Below are positions 8,766-17,574 of a DNA stretch of 64,000 nt, in pieces (position 1 is the stretch's first letter; each line of letters begins with the position of its first letter). Source of the DNA: Spirosoma taeanense (GTDB lineage: Bacteria; Bacteroidota; Bacteroidia; Cytophagales; Spirosomataceae); contig NZ_CP053435.1 in assembly GCF_013127955.1 (NCBI RefSeq), positions 3,286,001-3,350,000 of the forward strand, written 5' to 3'. The translations under genes were made by a program, and so were the position numbers. Below the pieces are notes generated by a model that saw only the letters and a program-made list of their open reading frames with translations, made no database searches and was not told where the DNA came from.

Positions 8766-9425
8766 ATGAAAGCAGTCGCTTCTCTTTTCCTCTTGTTTGC
8801 CGTTGTCAGCACGACATTCGGGCAGATCGCCAATGAAAACTCGCTCTCCGTTCAGATTGATGGTAAAGAATACAAAACGCAGCCCCGCCGAATCCGGATC
8901 GGTAATTACTGGTGGGTAACTGCCAATGCCATCAAGCCCGACAAATCGCTCCGTATCTGGCTGGGTGGTTACGACAAGAAAGAAACGGTTGAACCAGGTA
9001 CTTACCTCATCGTAGATGCCGACAATCCCGACACCAAAGACAACTGGAAAACCGTTCAGGGGTCGGGCAATTATAAAGGACTCGCGATTATCAAGTACGT
9101 TGAGGAAATCAAAGAACCCCGGATGGAATACCACGTGGGTAAGTCGCAGAACAACAACGAAACCATTACGGTCACCAAAGGGGCAGATGGCGCCCTGGAA
9201 GCAACGTTCAACAGCACCCTGGCGGGCTCTTACTGGAAAGAAAAAGGATCAGCAACGGTTTTTGGCGGTATGGGTCGGCTGATCAACAAAATGGAAGATA
9301 AAGTCATCACCAAAACCACCGGCTACGACTCCTCAATTGACCCCGAAGGTAATGGCTATAAGAAGCAGGACAAAACCGACAAAATCGTTCTGACGAACGG
9401 CCAGTTCAATTTAAAAATGAACTAA
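8766..9425 (+). CDS. Secreted protein of unknown function
   Basis: 219 residues with a clear signal peptide ending TTFGQ at about residue 19. The mature part is predicted mostly beta, with no cysteine and many Lys/Gly/Thr, and it ends in a strand-like QFNLKMN. No domain is recognised. A stretch DGKEYKTQPRRIRIGNYWWVTAN resembles small beta-sandwich proteins of Bacteroidetes with no assigned role. It has its own terminator at 9455 and no operon partner. Whether it stays in the periplasm or reaches the surface cannot be told. Confidence 0.75.
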   Translation: MKAVASLFLLFAVVSTTFGQIANENSLSVQIDGKEYKTQPRRIRIGNYWWVTANAIKPDKSLRIWLGGYDKKETVEPGTYLIVDADNPDTKDNWKTVQGSGNYKGLAIIKYVEEIKEPRMEYHVGKSQNNNETITVTKGADGALEATFNSTLAGSYWKEKGSATVFGGMGRLINKMEDKVITKTTGYDSSIDPEGNGYKKQDKTDKIVLTNGQFNLKMN

Positions 9426-9454
9426 GCTCATACGCAATCCGCTGAACGTAACCC

Positions 9455-9485
9455 AAAAGCCGTACCCTTCCGGGTGCGGCTTTTT
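9455..9485 (+). terminator. Intrinsic terminator
   Basis: AAAA then GCCGTACCC (9459-9467), loop TTCC, GGGTGCGGC (9472-9480, one G-U pair) and TTTTT. It ends the transcript of the secreted protein gene. Confidence 0.88.
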
Positions 9486-9576
9486 ATATGTGTAACCAGC
9501 TCCCCGACTTCCAGAGCCACCATCTGTTCAGCCGTGCTTTTCAGTCCAGGAGCACAGATTAAAATGTAATAATTTC

Positions 9577-9600
9577 TTACTTTTGTCTAAAATTAAGTAA
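9577..9600 (+). promoter_or_regulatory. Promoter and possible operator of the GntR gene
   Basis: TACTTTTG (9578-9585) is a perfect Bacteroidetes -7 box. The inverted repeat TTACTT-N12-AAGTAA (9577-9600) covers it, a layout typical of autorepression by a dimeric regulator. No clear -33 element is seen. Confidence 0.5.
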
Positions 9601-9666
9601 ATAAGATTTCTCTACTAACCCAGGCTTATCGTTCGATCTTTGCTTAAGCGACTTGTGCCACGAATT

Positions 9667-10755
9667 ATGATCGATAAACAATCATTTGACCATCGCCGTC
9701 AGCCACAGAGCTTTGTCGATATGTATTATAACCCGTCTGCTTCTGTCTATAAGCTTCAGTTTAACCCGAAAGACAAGACGCCGAAGTATAAGCAGATTGT
9801 TCAGTCGGTAATAACCGATATTGAGCGGGGCGTGTTGAAAAAAGGAGCGCAGTTACCGTCCATCAGCGAGTTAAGCGTTGAATATTATCTGGCGCGCGAC
9901 ACCGTTGAAAAAGCCTATCGTGAACTCCGGGAACGGGGATACATTACGTCGGTGCAGGGTAAGGGCTATTACGTGCAGGCCAATGATGCGGCCAAACTGA
10001 AAATCCTGCTTGTTTTCAACAAACTCAGTTCCTACAAGAAAATCATTTACTATGCTTTCCTGAAAGCCCTCGGCGATCGGGCCACCGTCGATCTGCAGAT
10101 TCACCACTACAGTGCGCAGCACTTTCAGGAGATCATCGAAAAAAACCTGGGCAAATACAATTATTACGTCGTGATGCCGCATTTTACGCAGGACCTCGAT
10201 AAAGCCGATTATCTGAAGGTGCTGGCAACAATCCCGACCAATGAGCTGGTCTTGCTGGATAAAGACGTACCCGAACTAACTGGCAATTCACTGAGCGTTT
10301 ATCAGAATTTCGACAAGGACATCTGTGAGGCACTGGAAACCGCTCAGGATCTGTTAACTAAATATAGTCGAATGGTGCTAGTCTTACCGGGCGACGGCAA
10401 CTATCCCGTCGAGATCGCGCATGGGTTCCGGTCGTTCTGCATCAACTACCAGAAGGAGTTTGTTATTAAGGAGAACGCGCTAAACGAACATCTTCAGCCC
10501 GGTACGGCTTACGTCGTTATCGAAGAAACGGACCTTTCGGAACTAGTTAAGAAAGTGCGACAATCGAGCTATCTGCTGGGACGTGAAATCGGCATCATTT
10601 CGTTCAACGAAACGACGCTGAAGGAACTGCTGAACATCACCGTCGTAACGACCGACTTTGAAGCGATGGGCTACACAGCAGCCGCGTTACTGCTCGACCA
10701 TAAGCAGATTAAAGTGAAAAACCCGTTTTACATGATCCGGCGCGGCTCGTTATGA
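9667..10755 (+). CDS. GntR-family regulator with sugar-binding-like C-terminal domain
   Basis: About 362 residues. The N-terminal GntR winged helix reads KYKQIVQSVITDIERGVLKKGAQLPSISELS with the recognition segment ARDTVEKAYRELRERGYI. The C-terminal part (KLKILLVFNKLSSYKKIIYYAFLKAL onward) resembles a LacI/periplasmic-binding fold, a fusion common in Bacteroidetes regulators of sugar use. The start is uncertain: TTG 9640, ATG 9667 and ATG 9721 are all in frame, the last placing the HTH nearest the N-terminus. Related proteins accompany rhamnose genes in this phylum, and the rhamnose block starts 1 kb downstream on the other strand, so a role there is possible but unproven. Confidence 0.85.
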   Translation: MIDKQSFDHRRQPQSFVDMYYNPSASVYKLQFNPKDKTPKYKQIVQSVITDIERGVLKKGAQLPSISELSVEYYLARDTVEKAYRELRERGYITSVQGKGYYVQANDAAKLKILLVFNKLSSYKKIIYYAFLKALGDRATVDLQIHHYSAQHFQEIIEKNLGKYNYYVVMPHFTQDLDKADYLKVLATIPTNELVLLDKDVPELTGNSLSVYQNFDKDICEALETAQDLLTKYSRMVLVLPGDGNYPVEIAHGFRSFCINYQKEFVIKENALNEHLQPGTAYVVIEETDLSELVKKVRQSSYLLGREIGIISFNETTLKELLNITVVTTDFEAMGYTAAALLLDHKQIKVKNPFYMIRRGSL

Positions 10756-10877
10756 GTTTACCCGACCGTTTTACGGCGAAGTGATCATTCATCAGTAATT
10801 ACAGCATTTCCTGAACGATAGTGAACCGGTCGGGTTATTCTTTGTAGCAGCCTTCACGTATAACCTTCTCCGGAAAC

Positions 10878-11558
10878 ATGCCTGTCTTTTCCCGCCCCCG
10901 GGCCCTTGTGTTCGATGTTAACGAAACCCTGCTGGATATGAGCCCCGTGAAGCAGGCATTTCTGGAAACGTTTGACACAGAGTTTGCCTTTACCTACTGG
11001 TTCTCGCTGATGCTGCAGTACTCACTGGTCGACACCGTTTCCGGCTCTTACCACACCTTCCCGCAGATTGGCGAAGCGGTCCTGAAGATGACTACTGAGT
11101 TTTTCAATCGACCCCTCTCAGAAGAGGTTCAAAAACAGTTACTGCATACAATGGCCCATTTACCTCCGCATCCGGATGTGGAAGATGGACTACAGCAACT
11201 CAGGCAGGCCGGGTTCCGGCTGGCCGCCCTGACCAACTCCCCCGGAGACAGCCTTAGCCAGCACATGCAGCAAACAGGGCTAGGCCATTATTTTGAGGGG
11301 TTATGGACCGTTGATGATGTTCAGGTATTCAAACCCAGCCCTAAAACGTACCAGCTTGCCTTATCCCGGCTAGGCCTCGGCCCCCAGGAAACCATGATGG
11401 TTGCTGCACATGGCTGGGATATTGCCGGAGCTGCCCGGGTTGGTATGCAGACTGCTTTTATTGCCCGAAACGGCCAGTCAGTTTATCCATTAGCCACTCC
11501 GGCCACCCTCACGGGGGATACAGTCGGGGCAATTGCCCGACAGCTAATTGCCCACTAA
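10878..11558 (+). CDS. HAD-superfamily hydrolase, haloacid dehalogenase type II
   Basis: 226 residues. HAD motif I is VFDVNETLLDM with the nucleophilic Asp, motif II LTNSP, motif III the Lys in FKPSP, and motif IV VAAHGWDIAGA. The pattern VNETL and the motif IV sequence are those of type II 2-haloacid dehalogenases. These cleave carbon-halogen bonds of 2-haloacids, though many members act on phosphate esters. No neighbour clarifies its role. It converges on the minus-strand block and is separated from it by a long hairpin. Confidence 0.88.
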   Translation: MPVFSRPRALVFDVNETLLDMSPVKQAFLETFDTEFAFTYWFSLMLQYSLVDTVSGSYHTFPQIGEAVLKMTTEFFNRPLSEEVQKQLLHTMAHLPPHPDVEDGLQQLRQAGFRLAALTNSPGDSLSQHMQQTGLGHYFEGLWTVDDVQVFKPSPKTYQLALSRLGLGPQETMMVAAHGWDIAGAARVGMQTAFIARNGQSVYPLATPATLTGDTVGAIARQLIAH

Positions 11559-11607
11559 GCTCCTGGTGTGCTCCGGATCCTTACGTCGGTAAAGTCTATT
11601 TATAACC

Positions 11608-11652
11608 GCGGCAGCCGGTAAATGAACATAATGTTCATTCACCGGCTGCCGC
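11608..11652. terminator. Long near-perfect hairpin between convergent genes
   Basis: A 45-base inverted repeat: GCGGCAGCCGGT and ACCGGCTGCCGC outside, AATGAACAT and ATGTTCATT inside, with one A/C mismatch and a single central base. It lies between the HAD gene and the convergent NTF2-like gene and probably ends both transcripts. Confidence 0.7.
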
Positions 11653-11709
11653 TTTGCAAGATAACCGGATGTAAGCGATCAACGCAGGAAGTCCCTTTGA
11701 CCCACCGGT

Positions 11710-12144
11710 TTAAATTTTCACAGCCTGCCGGGCCAGTAGTTTCCAGCCACCCTGCTGGTAAACCCACACCAGCAGCACCGACAGACGGGCTGTTCCCGGC
11801 GTACCGCTGTTCGCGGTTTCGGCCGACAGCTTATGGCGGACCAGAGCCGTATTGTCCACCAGCGCGATCGTCTGCTCCGTCAGGTCGATCGTTTTGAAAT
11901 CAGATTCGTTACTGACCAGTGCCCGGATAAACTCAGCTTTGTCCTCTATCTTTCCGCTCGAATGGCCATAACTTAACTTGTCGGAAGCGATGGCCTGTAG
12001 CGATACCTCCGTTGGGTCAATCATGGCTTTGCGGAGCCGTTCTACGGCATCGGCCACGCCTTTCTCGTTTTTCTGAGCAACAGCACTGGTTATGGAGCCG
12101 CCCAGCAAAACAGCTGCGATAAGAAAACTAGTCAGATACTTCAT
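11710..12144 (-). CDS. Secreted NTF2/SnoaL-like protein (DUF4440 type)
   Basis: 144 residues with a signal peptide ending SAVAQ (about 24). The mature part has the NTF2-like cone pattern: an N-terminal helix (VADAVERLRKAMIDP), a second helix (IEDKAEFIRALVSN) and a C-terminal sheet ending in VLLVWVYQQGGWKLLARQAVKI, the signature strand of DUF4440/SnoaL-like proteins. Such proteins bind small hydrophobic ligands or act as simple hydrolases or isomerases. It is the last gene of the minus-strand rhamnose block, 147 bases after the GH106 gene, and may or may not belong to that transcript. Confidence 0.8.
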   Translation of the reverse strand: MKYLTSFLIAAVLLGGSITSAVAQKNEKGVADAVERLRKAMIDPTEVSLQAIASDKLSYGHSSGKIEDKAEFIRALVSNESDFKTIDLTEQTIALVDNTALVRHKLSAETANSGTPGTARLSVLLVWVYQQGGWKLLARQAVKI

Positions 12145-12291
12145 AAAATGAACGGTTGGTTTAGTCAGTAGAGCTACACGCCCGGCTGATTGATGGTCAG
12201 CTTCAAAGCAAACCGGACGGTGTTAATCTGAAAATGGCATCTGCCCTGCTTTCTACTATACGTCCTCTGCTTATTCGTAAAAAACCTGGTT

Positions 12292-14916
12292 TTACCTACC
12301 CAGGGCGTGACCTTCGCTCATTGAAGCAACCGGCCTGAGCGTAACTGGCCCCAGCAGGCCCGATGGCATCGCTTCCCAGGTCGTGGCATCAAACGGACGG
12401 TAACGAATATCCACGATATTGATATCGTTGAACTTCTTCCAGCTCGGATTCAGGCGGTCGTACAGCCGCATGTAGTTAGCCGACAGATTCGTTACAGCAA
12501 CCTCCAGCCGGTTGCCCGTTCGCTTCAGCCGATTAGCCGGAATAGTGAGCCGAAACGGCAAACACCATGCCGTACCGAGCAGCTGGCCGTTGAGTCGTAC
12601 GTCGGCTACTTCCCGCACGTCGCCCAGGTCGAGCACAAACGCCTGTGCGGCCGACTGCCCTGCGGGCAGATTGAACATAGTAGTGTAGCGGCCTATACCG
12701 GAAAAATAACCGGCCGAATCTGACAGGGCTGTCCACGAGACCAGTGTGGGTAAAGTGGCCGAGGCTATCAGCGCCGGTCGGCCCGGACCAAACTGAAACT
12801 GCCACGGTCCCTGTAGCACAAGAGCCGGTTCCGAACGGGAATTCTGCGGCTGCTGACTAACCGAACTCACCGGTCTGCCAGCCGGTTTGTGAGCTGTCGA
12901 CGGTGCCACGTTGATGAAACATGACTGTCCCGGCTCGACCGCTAAAAACACCTCAGGTTGACCATTCTTCCCCTGCCGAACCGGTAGGACTTCGGTATGG
13001 CCCGTCAGTGGATCGTAACGGCTCACATGACCCTTCGCCGAGAGCGTAACCCAGTTCTGATGATACCGATTGCCAAGATTAGCGATAAAATACTGAGTCG
13101 TATCGGCCGACTGCCTGGCAGGCCTCCGTTTGCGAATGAACGATAGCCCCTGAGCGGCCCACGGCTCTACCCGGATACCCAGGCGGTTCAGGGCATCATA
13201 AGGGTCGGCACTGATCGTTACACTAGGCTGTTTCTTGAGACTTTCACCCAGCCGCTGCACCTCCGCCGAGCGTGTCTGGTGTTCGTGGAAGCCCGCTGCC
13301 TGCTGGGGCAGGTCACCCTCAAAAACCACCCGCGCGCCCTGCCGGGCCAGTTTGTCGAGCTGTCGGAGCGTCGTTTCGGGTATATACGTCGTGCGCGGCA
13401 CCAGGATCACCTGATACGTTGCTCCACCTGCGCTTCGAATTCCCTGTTTAGTTATCGACAGGCCGTTTAGCAGCTCATCTGAAATACCATCGAACGAATA
13501 ACCGCGCTGCAGCAGTTGCTCACCTAGTTGCCCATAGGGCTGAGGCAGCAGCCAGCGTTCAACGTGATGCACCTCCAGCTGGTGAATGCGTCCCTCCGAT
13601 TTAGCCGGGGTAGCCCACAGGTCATGAATGGGAAAGTAAACCAGCACATCATTATCGGGCCGGCTGTTCTGCAGTCGCGTCTGGCAGCGTTCAACATACT
13701 GGTTCAGCAGAGGCAAATGCGGCCAGAAATGCGACGATGGGCCGTAGTTAGTCGACGCGTAGAACAGCCAGCCCGGCCACGACTCCGCCCGGGGCGAATA
13801 CGGAATGCCGTGGTAAAAAATGTGGTTAATTCCGGCAGTGAACAGTTCGTCAAACTGCGGCTTTAGCTGCGAGAGCGACACCTGGAAATGATTGGCCAGC
13901 CAGGTACCGGATTCAGAACTGACCAATGGTTTGCCGGTCAGGTTAGCCGCCGACGAGGCAAACTTCATCGCCAGCGGGTTCGGGGTTCCGAAGCGCTCCA
14001 CCTCGTAACCCTTATCAACCCGCAAACCGGGAATAGGATAACGGCTGGAGCCGAACGATTCCGTTTCAGGAATATCAACGCGGGCGTACAGGTCAATGAG
14101 GTTTCCGGGCGAGCCATGCGCCTGATTCCGGGTCAGATAGCCCGCTTTACGTGCCCAGTCGGCCCAGGTCTGGGTAAACCCGTCGCGCAGCAACTCCGCC
14201 AGCGTCTGGTGATAGTCCTGATGGACAAGGATACTTTGTTCGGTCTGACTGGTATCCAAAAAAGCAGTCAGTTGACTGGCCAGATCGTAGCTGCGTCGAT
14301 TCCGGAATTCGTTTAGAAAATTATCCGTCCAATTGGCGCCGTATACTTCGTAGGAGTCATTATAAACCGCGCGGGGCCGCATCGGCAGATGGATCAGCGT
14401 CGAATCGAACCGCTTTAGATACTGCTCCATAGCTGCCTTACTAAAATAATCGACTACGGGGCCCTGTCCACCCGGCCCAGCCCGTTTTACCTGTTGCCGC
14501 GTCGGCCTGGTAACCAGCTGATCTTTCTGAACCTGCCACGCTTTGGCAGCTATATCGGGCGTTACGTTCGGTCCGCCGAAAGGCCAGCCCGTGCCGGTCG
14601 TCAGATCTACGCCCATGCCCAGCCGCTCCCCCTCCCGAACCGTGTGCGCAAAGACTGCCAGCCAGCGATCGCTCAGAAACGGAATGAACTGCGACTCATA
14701 CCCCTTAACGCCGTAGATCGGGATGATATGGACCCCCCCCAGCCCGGCCTGGGCAAACTGCTCCAGTTGATGCGTTATGTCTTTTTCATTGACGGCACTG
14801 CCCATCCACCACCAGTATGTCCAGGGCTTTGCCTGTTGAGAAGTCGTTCGTATGGCAGGCTGTGCGGCCGCAATGCCGCTGATGAGCAAAAGGGTAAACA
14901 GGAAACGTTTTTTCAT
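12292..14916 (-). CDS. GH106 alpha-L-rhamnosidase
   Basis: An 874-residue exported glycosidase: signal peptide ending AAAQ, then the GH106 TIM-barrel opening KPWTYWWWMGSAVNEKDITHQLEQ and GGVHIIPIYGVKGYES, where the WWWMGS and GIYGVKG-like segments are hallmark motifs. The C-terminal third (from about 690) forms beta-sandwich/galactose-binding-like domains, seen in WQFQFGPGRP and FVLDLGDVREVADVRLNGQLLG. GH106 enzymes remove alpha-L-rhamnose by inversion from rhamnogalacturonans. The gene sits with GH105, CE12 and the complete rhamnose pathway, which supports this substrate. Its ATG overlaps the stop of a small frameshifted gene in the form ATGA. Confidence 0.9.
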   Translation of the reverse strand: MKKRFLFTLLLISGIAAAQPAIRTTSQQAKPWTYWWWMGSAVNEKDITHQLEQFAQAGLGGVHIIPIYGVKGYESQFIPFLSDRWLAVFAHTVREGERLGMGVDLTTGTGWPFGGPNVTPDIAAKAWQVQKDQLVTRPTRQQVKRAGPGGQGPVVDYFSKAAMEQYLKRFDSTLIHLPMRPRAVYNDSYEVYGANWTDNFLNEFRNRRSYDLASQLTAFLDTSQTEQSILVHQDYHQTLAELLRDGFTQTWADWARKAGYLTRNQAHGSPGNLIDLYARVDIPETESFGSSRYPIPGLRVDKGYEVERFGTPNPLAMKFASSAANLTGKPLVSSESGTWLANHFQVSLSQLKPQFDELFTAGINHIFYHGIPYSPRAESWPGWLFYASTNYGPSSHFWPHLPLLNQYVERCQTRLQNSRPDNDVLVYFPIHDLWATPAKSEGRIHQLEVHHVERWLLPQPYGQLGEQLLQRGYSFDGISDELLNGLSITKQGIRSAGGATYQVILVPRTTYIPETTLRQLDKLARQGARVVFEGDLPQQAAGFHEHQTRSAEVQRLGESLKKQPSVTISADPYDALNRLGIRVEPWAAQGLSFIRKRRPARQSADTTQYFIANLGNRYHQNWVTLSAKGHVSRYDPLTGHTEVLPVRQGKNGQPEVFLAVEPGQSCFINVAPSTAHKPAGRPVSSVSQQPQNSRSEPALVLQGPWQFQFGPGRPALIASATLPTLVSWTALSDSAGYFSGIGRYTTMFNLPAGQSAAQAFVLDLGDVREVADVRLNGQLLGTAWCLPFRLTIPANRLKRTGNRLEVAVTNLSANYMRLYDRLNPSWKKFNDINIVDIRYRPFDATTWEAMPSGLLGPVTLRPVASMSEGHALGR

Positions 14917-15156
14917 TTGAATTTATATAATTCACTGCCCGCCAGCAGAAAGCAACCAGGGCCATAATCTTCACAATTCGGCTTGCTGTCATACGTAACC
15001 GGCTGACCGTCTTTGGGCTCTTTGCCCGTTCCCAGAACGTCTACCTGATCACGCTTCACCTTGTTGTCGATGGGTGTGCAGGGTTGGCATCGATGGTCTG
15101 GCGGCTACGGTCAGGCAGGCGGTCAGCATGAGTACCGCGCCAATGGCTATTTTCAT
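14913..15156 (-). pseudogene. Small lipoprotein gene interrupted by a frameshift
   Basis: From ATG 15156 a reading frame encodes MKIAIGAVLMLTAC, a lipoprotein-type signal peptide with lipobox LTAC, but it meets a stop at 15049. The next frame is open from 15104 and continues convincingly as CTPIDNKVKRDQVDVLGTG and then KPNCEDYGPGCFLLAGSELYKF, ending TGA at 14913 in an ATGA overlap with the GH106 start. The total of 244 bases is one more than a multiple of three, so one extra base explains the break. An intact form would be about 80 residues with several cysteines. It is either a real recent frameshift or a sequence error. Function unknown; position implies co-transcription with GH39 and GH106. 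Confidence 0.6.
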
Positions 15157-15173
15157 GCGTCGGTATCGGTTGT

Positions 15174-16871
15174 TTACCACGTCAATTGGTATAGGGATAC
15201 GCCCTGCCGGGGTAAAGCGGTCCTGAGCTGCACCGCACCGCCGGTTGTTTGCACGGTTTCCGGAGCCGTGAGCACCTGAAGCTGACCCGCTTTTCCCAGC
15301 GTTGCAACCTGCTGGGGCGTGGGTTTCTGGGGCGATCCCATCTGCTGCCAGACCGTATAAGCGTTGCTGTGGGTCTGGTCAATGCGGTAGTGCGTAACTT
15401 TTACCTGAGCAGCCGGGATACCATTTACCGTAACGGACACGGGCGAGTCGGGGGCGGGCAGGTTATCGTCGTGGTAATTCCAGACCATCACGGTTGCCGC
15501 GTTCCGGGTGGTATCTCTGGCCGCCAGGGCGTTAATATCCGGTGCAGCCCGCCGAACGCTCGAATCCCGCACGGTCAGCATGTTGTAGGCCAGGTTCCCG
15601 TCAACGGCCACCCGGTTGCCGCGCATCATGCCGTACATACGAAAGACGTTCAGCACCGGCTTATCGACCCCGTTTGTCGCCAGGTCGCGAAACCCATAAA
15701 ACCAGGGCTGATCTTCAAACTCAAACGACCACGACACGGCCCCTTTGAAATTAACCTTGTGGTAATCGGCCAGTTCGTATTTCCGGGCAAAGGCAGCCGC
15801 CGTATAGCTCGAATACAGCGTACCATTCCGATAGGCGTTTTCCGGATTGGTGTGCATCCCACAGGCCGCGCAGCCTTCCGGGTCCGACTCGCCAATAATG
15901 ATCGGCAGCCGACTGAACTCCGGATACGACGCCACAATCTGAAACCCGCTCGAAATATCGCGCAGCTGAGTTCCCAGATTCATCCGGACGTAACCGTCTA
16001 TAATTCTGGGGGCACCTTTGGCGTGAAAGGCTACAAAATCGAGCGGGGCGCCGGTTTTACCCGTTACGGCGTTCTTTCCGCTGCGGCAGTGCTCCAGAAA
16101 AGCGTTCAGAAAAGCAGCAGCGCCCTTACCCGCCGGACCCGTTACGTGCGGCCCGCCCACTCTGGCCGTTGGCAGCGCCCGACGAACGGCGTCCATTGAA
16201 TAGTCATACAGCTTCTGATACTCTTCGGGCGTACCACCCCAGTAGCCACTGTTGGGTTCATTCCATAACTCCCAGTACCAGCTTTCGACTTCGGCTTTAC
16301 CGTAACGTTTCACCGAATGCGTCACCCACTGATAAATCAGTTCCGCCCATTTCTGGTAGTCTTTGGGCGGGTACGTCCAGCCGGTCAGAATTTTCTGGTA
16401 AGGCTGGCCCGGTTCCCAATGGTGCCGATACGGTTGCGGTTTAGAGGAGAGAGCCTCGGGCATAAAGCCAATCTGGGCCAGCGGCTTCATACCGCGCTGA
16501 ATGTAGGTATCGAAAATTTTGTCGATGATCGTCCAGTTATAGACCGGCTTGCCGTTGGCGTCTTCGGTATAGGCGTTGGTTGACCCCCATTTCAACGCGG
16601 GCGTTCCGTCGCCGGTCGTCAGCAGGTTGTGCGCCCGGACGTAAACTGGTACCGGACTTAGAGCCGCCAGTTCAGACAGCAGCTTTTTGCCGTCTTTCAT
16701 GTAGGTGTAATTCGGCTCATCATAGCCGAACCACGCCCAGACTGGGTCCATGCGGCCTTTGGATTTCGACAGATCGACCTGAATGGCCACCGTCGGCATA
16801 GATTGTTGAGCCGCTACAGGCAGGCAGCCGGGGAATAAGAGCACGCCCAGCAAGGCAAAAAGTCGTTTCAT
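15174..16871 (-). CDS. GH39-family glycoside hydrolase
   Basis: 565 residues from ATG 16871, which starts a clean signal peptide (MKRLFALLGVLLFPGCLPVAAQ); the in-frame ATG at 16916 would add 15 unneeded residues. The (beta/alpha)8 barrel carries the acid/base Glu205 in ELWNEPNSGYW and the probable nucleophile Glu328 in IGESDPEG, matching GH39 retaining enzymes. GH39 includes beta-xylosidases, alpha-L-iduronidases and arabinosidase-like activities. In this pectin/rhamnose block it may cut a side-chain sugar, but the exact bond is not predictable. The gene ends 17 bases before the small lipoprotein gene. Confidence 0.87.
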   Translation of the reverse strand: MKRLFALLGVLLFPGCLPVAAQQSMPTVAIQVDLSKSKGRMDPVWAWFGYDEPNYTYMKDGKKLLSELAALSPVPVYVRAHNLLTTGDGTPALKWGSTNAYTEDANGKPVYNWTIIDKIFDTYIQRGMKPLAQIGFMPEALSSKPQPYRHHWEPGQPYQKILTGWTYPPKDYQKWAELIYQWVTHSVKRYGKAEVESWYWELWNEPNSGYWGGTPEEYQKLYDYSMDAVRRALPTARVGGPHVTGPAGKGAAAFLNAFLEHCRSGKNAVTGKTGAPLDFVAFHAKGAPRIIDGYVRMNLGTQLRDISSGFQIVASYPEFSRLPIIIGESDPEGCAACGMHTNPENAYRNGTLYSSYTAAAFARKYELADYHKVNFKGAVSWSFEFEDQPWFYGFRDLATNGVDKPVLNVFRMYGMMRGNRVAVDGNLAYNMLTVRDSSVRRAAPDINALAARDTTRNAATVMVWNYHDDNLPAPDSPVSVTVNGIPAAQVKVTHYRIDQTHSNAYTVWQQMGSPQKPTPQQVATLGKAGQLQVLTAPETVQTTGGAVQLRTALPRQGVSLYQLTW

Positions 16872-16983
16872 GAAAGAAGACAGGAATAGCCATTCCAGGC
16901 TAGAAACTATTGGCATCAGTTAACAAAGCACGAAAAACCGCGAGCCTAACTCGTATGTCCTCTTTCTAAATACGCAAGAGAAC

Positions 16984-17574
16984 TCAATCGAGAATGAAAG
17001 CGATCATGCCTTTGGGACCATGCGCACCCAGAACCAGCGACTGCTCAATATCAGCCGTTTTCGACGGCCCTGCAATGAACGTACCGTACCCATAGGTTTC
17101 GTTGCCGATGCGGGCATACGCTTCGTGCATGGTCGGTACTATGTCGGCTTTGCGGATAATGAGCGCCAGTTGCTGACAGATATAGGGCGCAGCCCGGTGT
17201 TCCAGCAGAGATTCCGTAACCCAGATCGACCCGTTTTCCGCTACGCCGAAATGCCCCCGTAACAACGCCAGCTCGACATTAGCCAGCTCGTGCGGAGGGG
17301 TATTGGGCCATTGCAGCTCGGCAACCGACGCCAGTTCGGGCAGGGTGGTTACGATCCGGTGGGTATGGTCGTAATGCGTTTCAACGTACTGGCGAATCGC
17401 GTCCATATCGGTTACGCGCATCACCTCGCCACCAATCCCCTGCAGAACCTGACAGAACCGCTCTACGCCCTGATCGACAAACGAATGCGGCAGGGGCAGA
17501 ACGGGTAGCGGATACAGGTCCGCGTTGGGTTTGTTGCGGGCAATGGCGGCCAGCATTTTCTCTCGGCTGCTCAT
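16984..17574 (-). CDS. lutC: L-lactate oxidation protein LutC
   Basis: 196 residues of the LUD (YkgG/LutC) family, with MSSREKMLAAIARNKP at the N-terminus and GSIWVTES and GAHGPKGMIAFILD in the conserved core. With LutA and LutB it forms the iron-sulfur system that oxidises L-lactate to pyruvate in many bacteria. The start is set by the ATG at 17574, which overlaps the lutB stop (ATGA); the longer open frame to 17820 only shadows lutB. It is the last of the three lut genes, and its location after the rhamnose genes fits disposal of the lactate made by RhaEW. Confidence 0.92.
   Translation of the reverse strand: MSSREKMLAAIARNKPNADLYPLPVLPLPHSFVDQGVERFCQVLQGIGGEVMRVTDMDAIRQYVETHYDHTHRIVTTLPELASVAELQWPNTPPHELANVELALLRGHFGVAENGSIWVTESLLEHRAAPYICQQLALIIRKADIVPTMHEAYARIGNETYGYGTFIAGPSKTADIEQSLVLGAHGPKGMIAFILD

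Noticed and set aside
8748..9134. Minus-strand ORF opposite the secreted protein
   Set aside because: No domain, and the plus strand has a clear signal peptide and terminator.
9640..9666. TTG start of the GntR gene
   Set aside because: It is close after the -7 box and adds nine unconserved residues; ATG 9667 or 9721 is more likely.
15249..16199. 316-residue plus-strand open frame opposite the GH39 gene
   Set aside because: Antisense shadow; high Arg/His content and no recognisable motif, while the minus strand gives a full GH39 enzyme.
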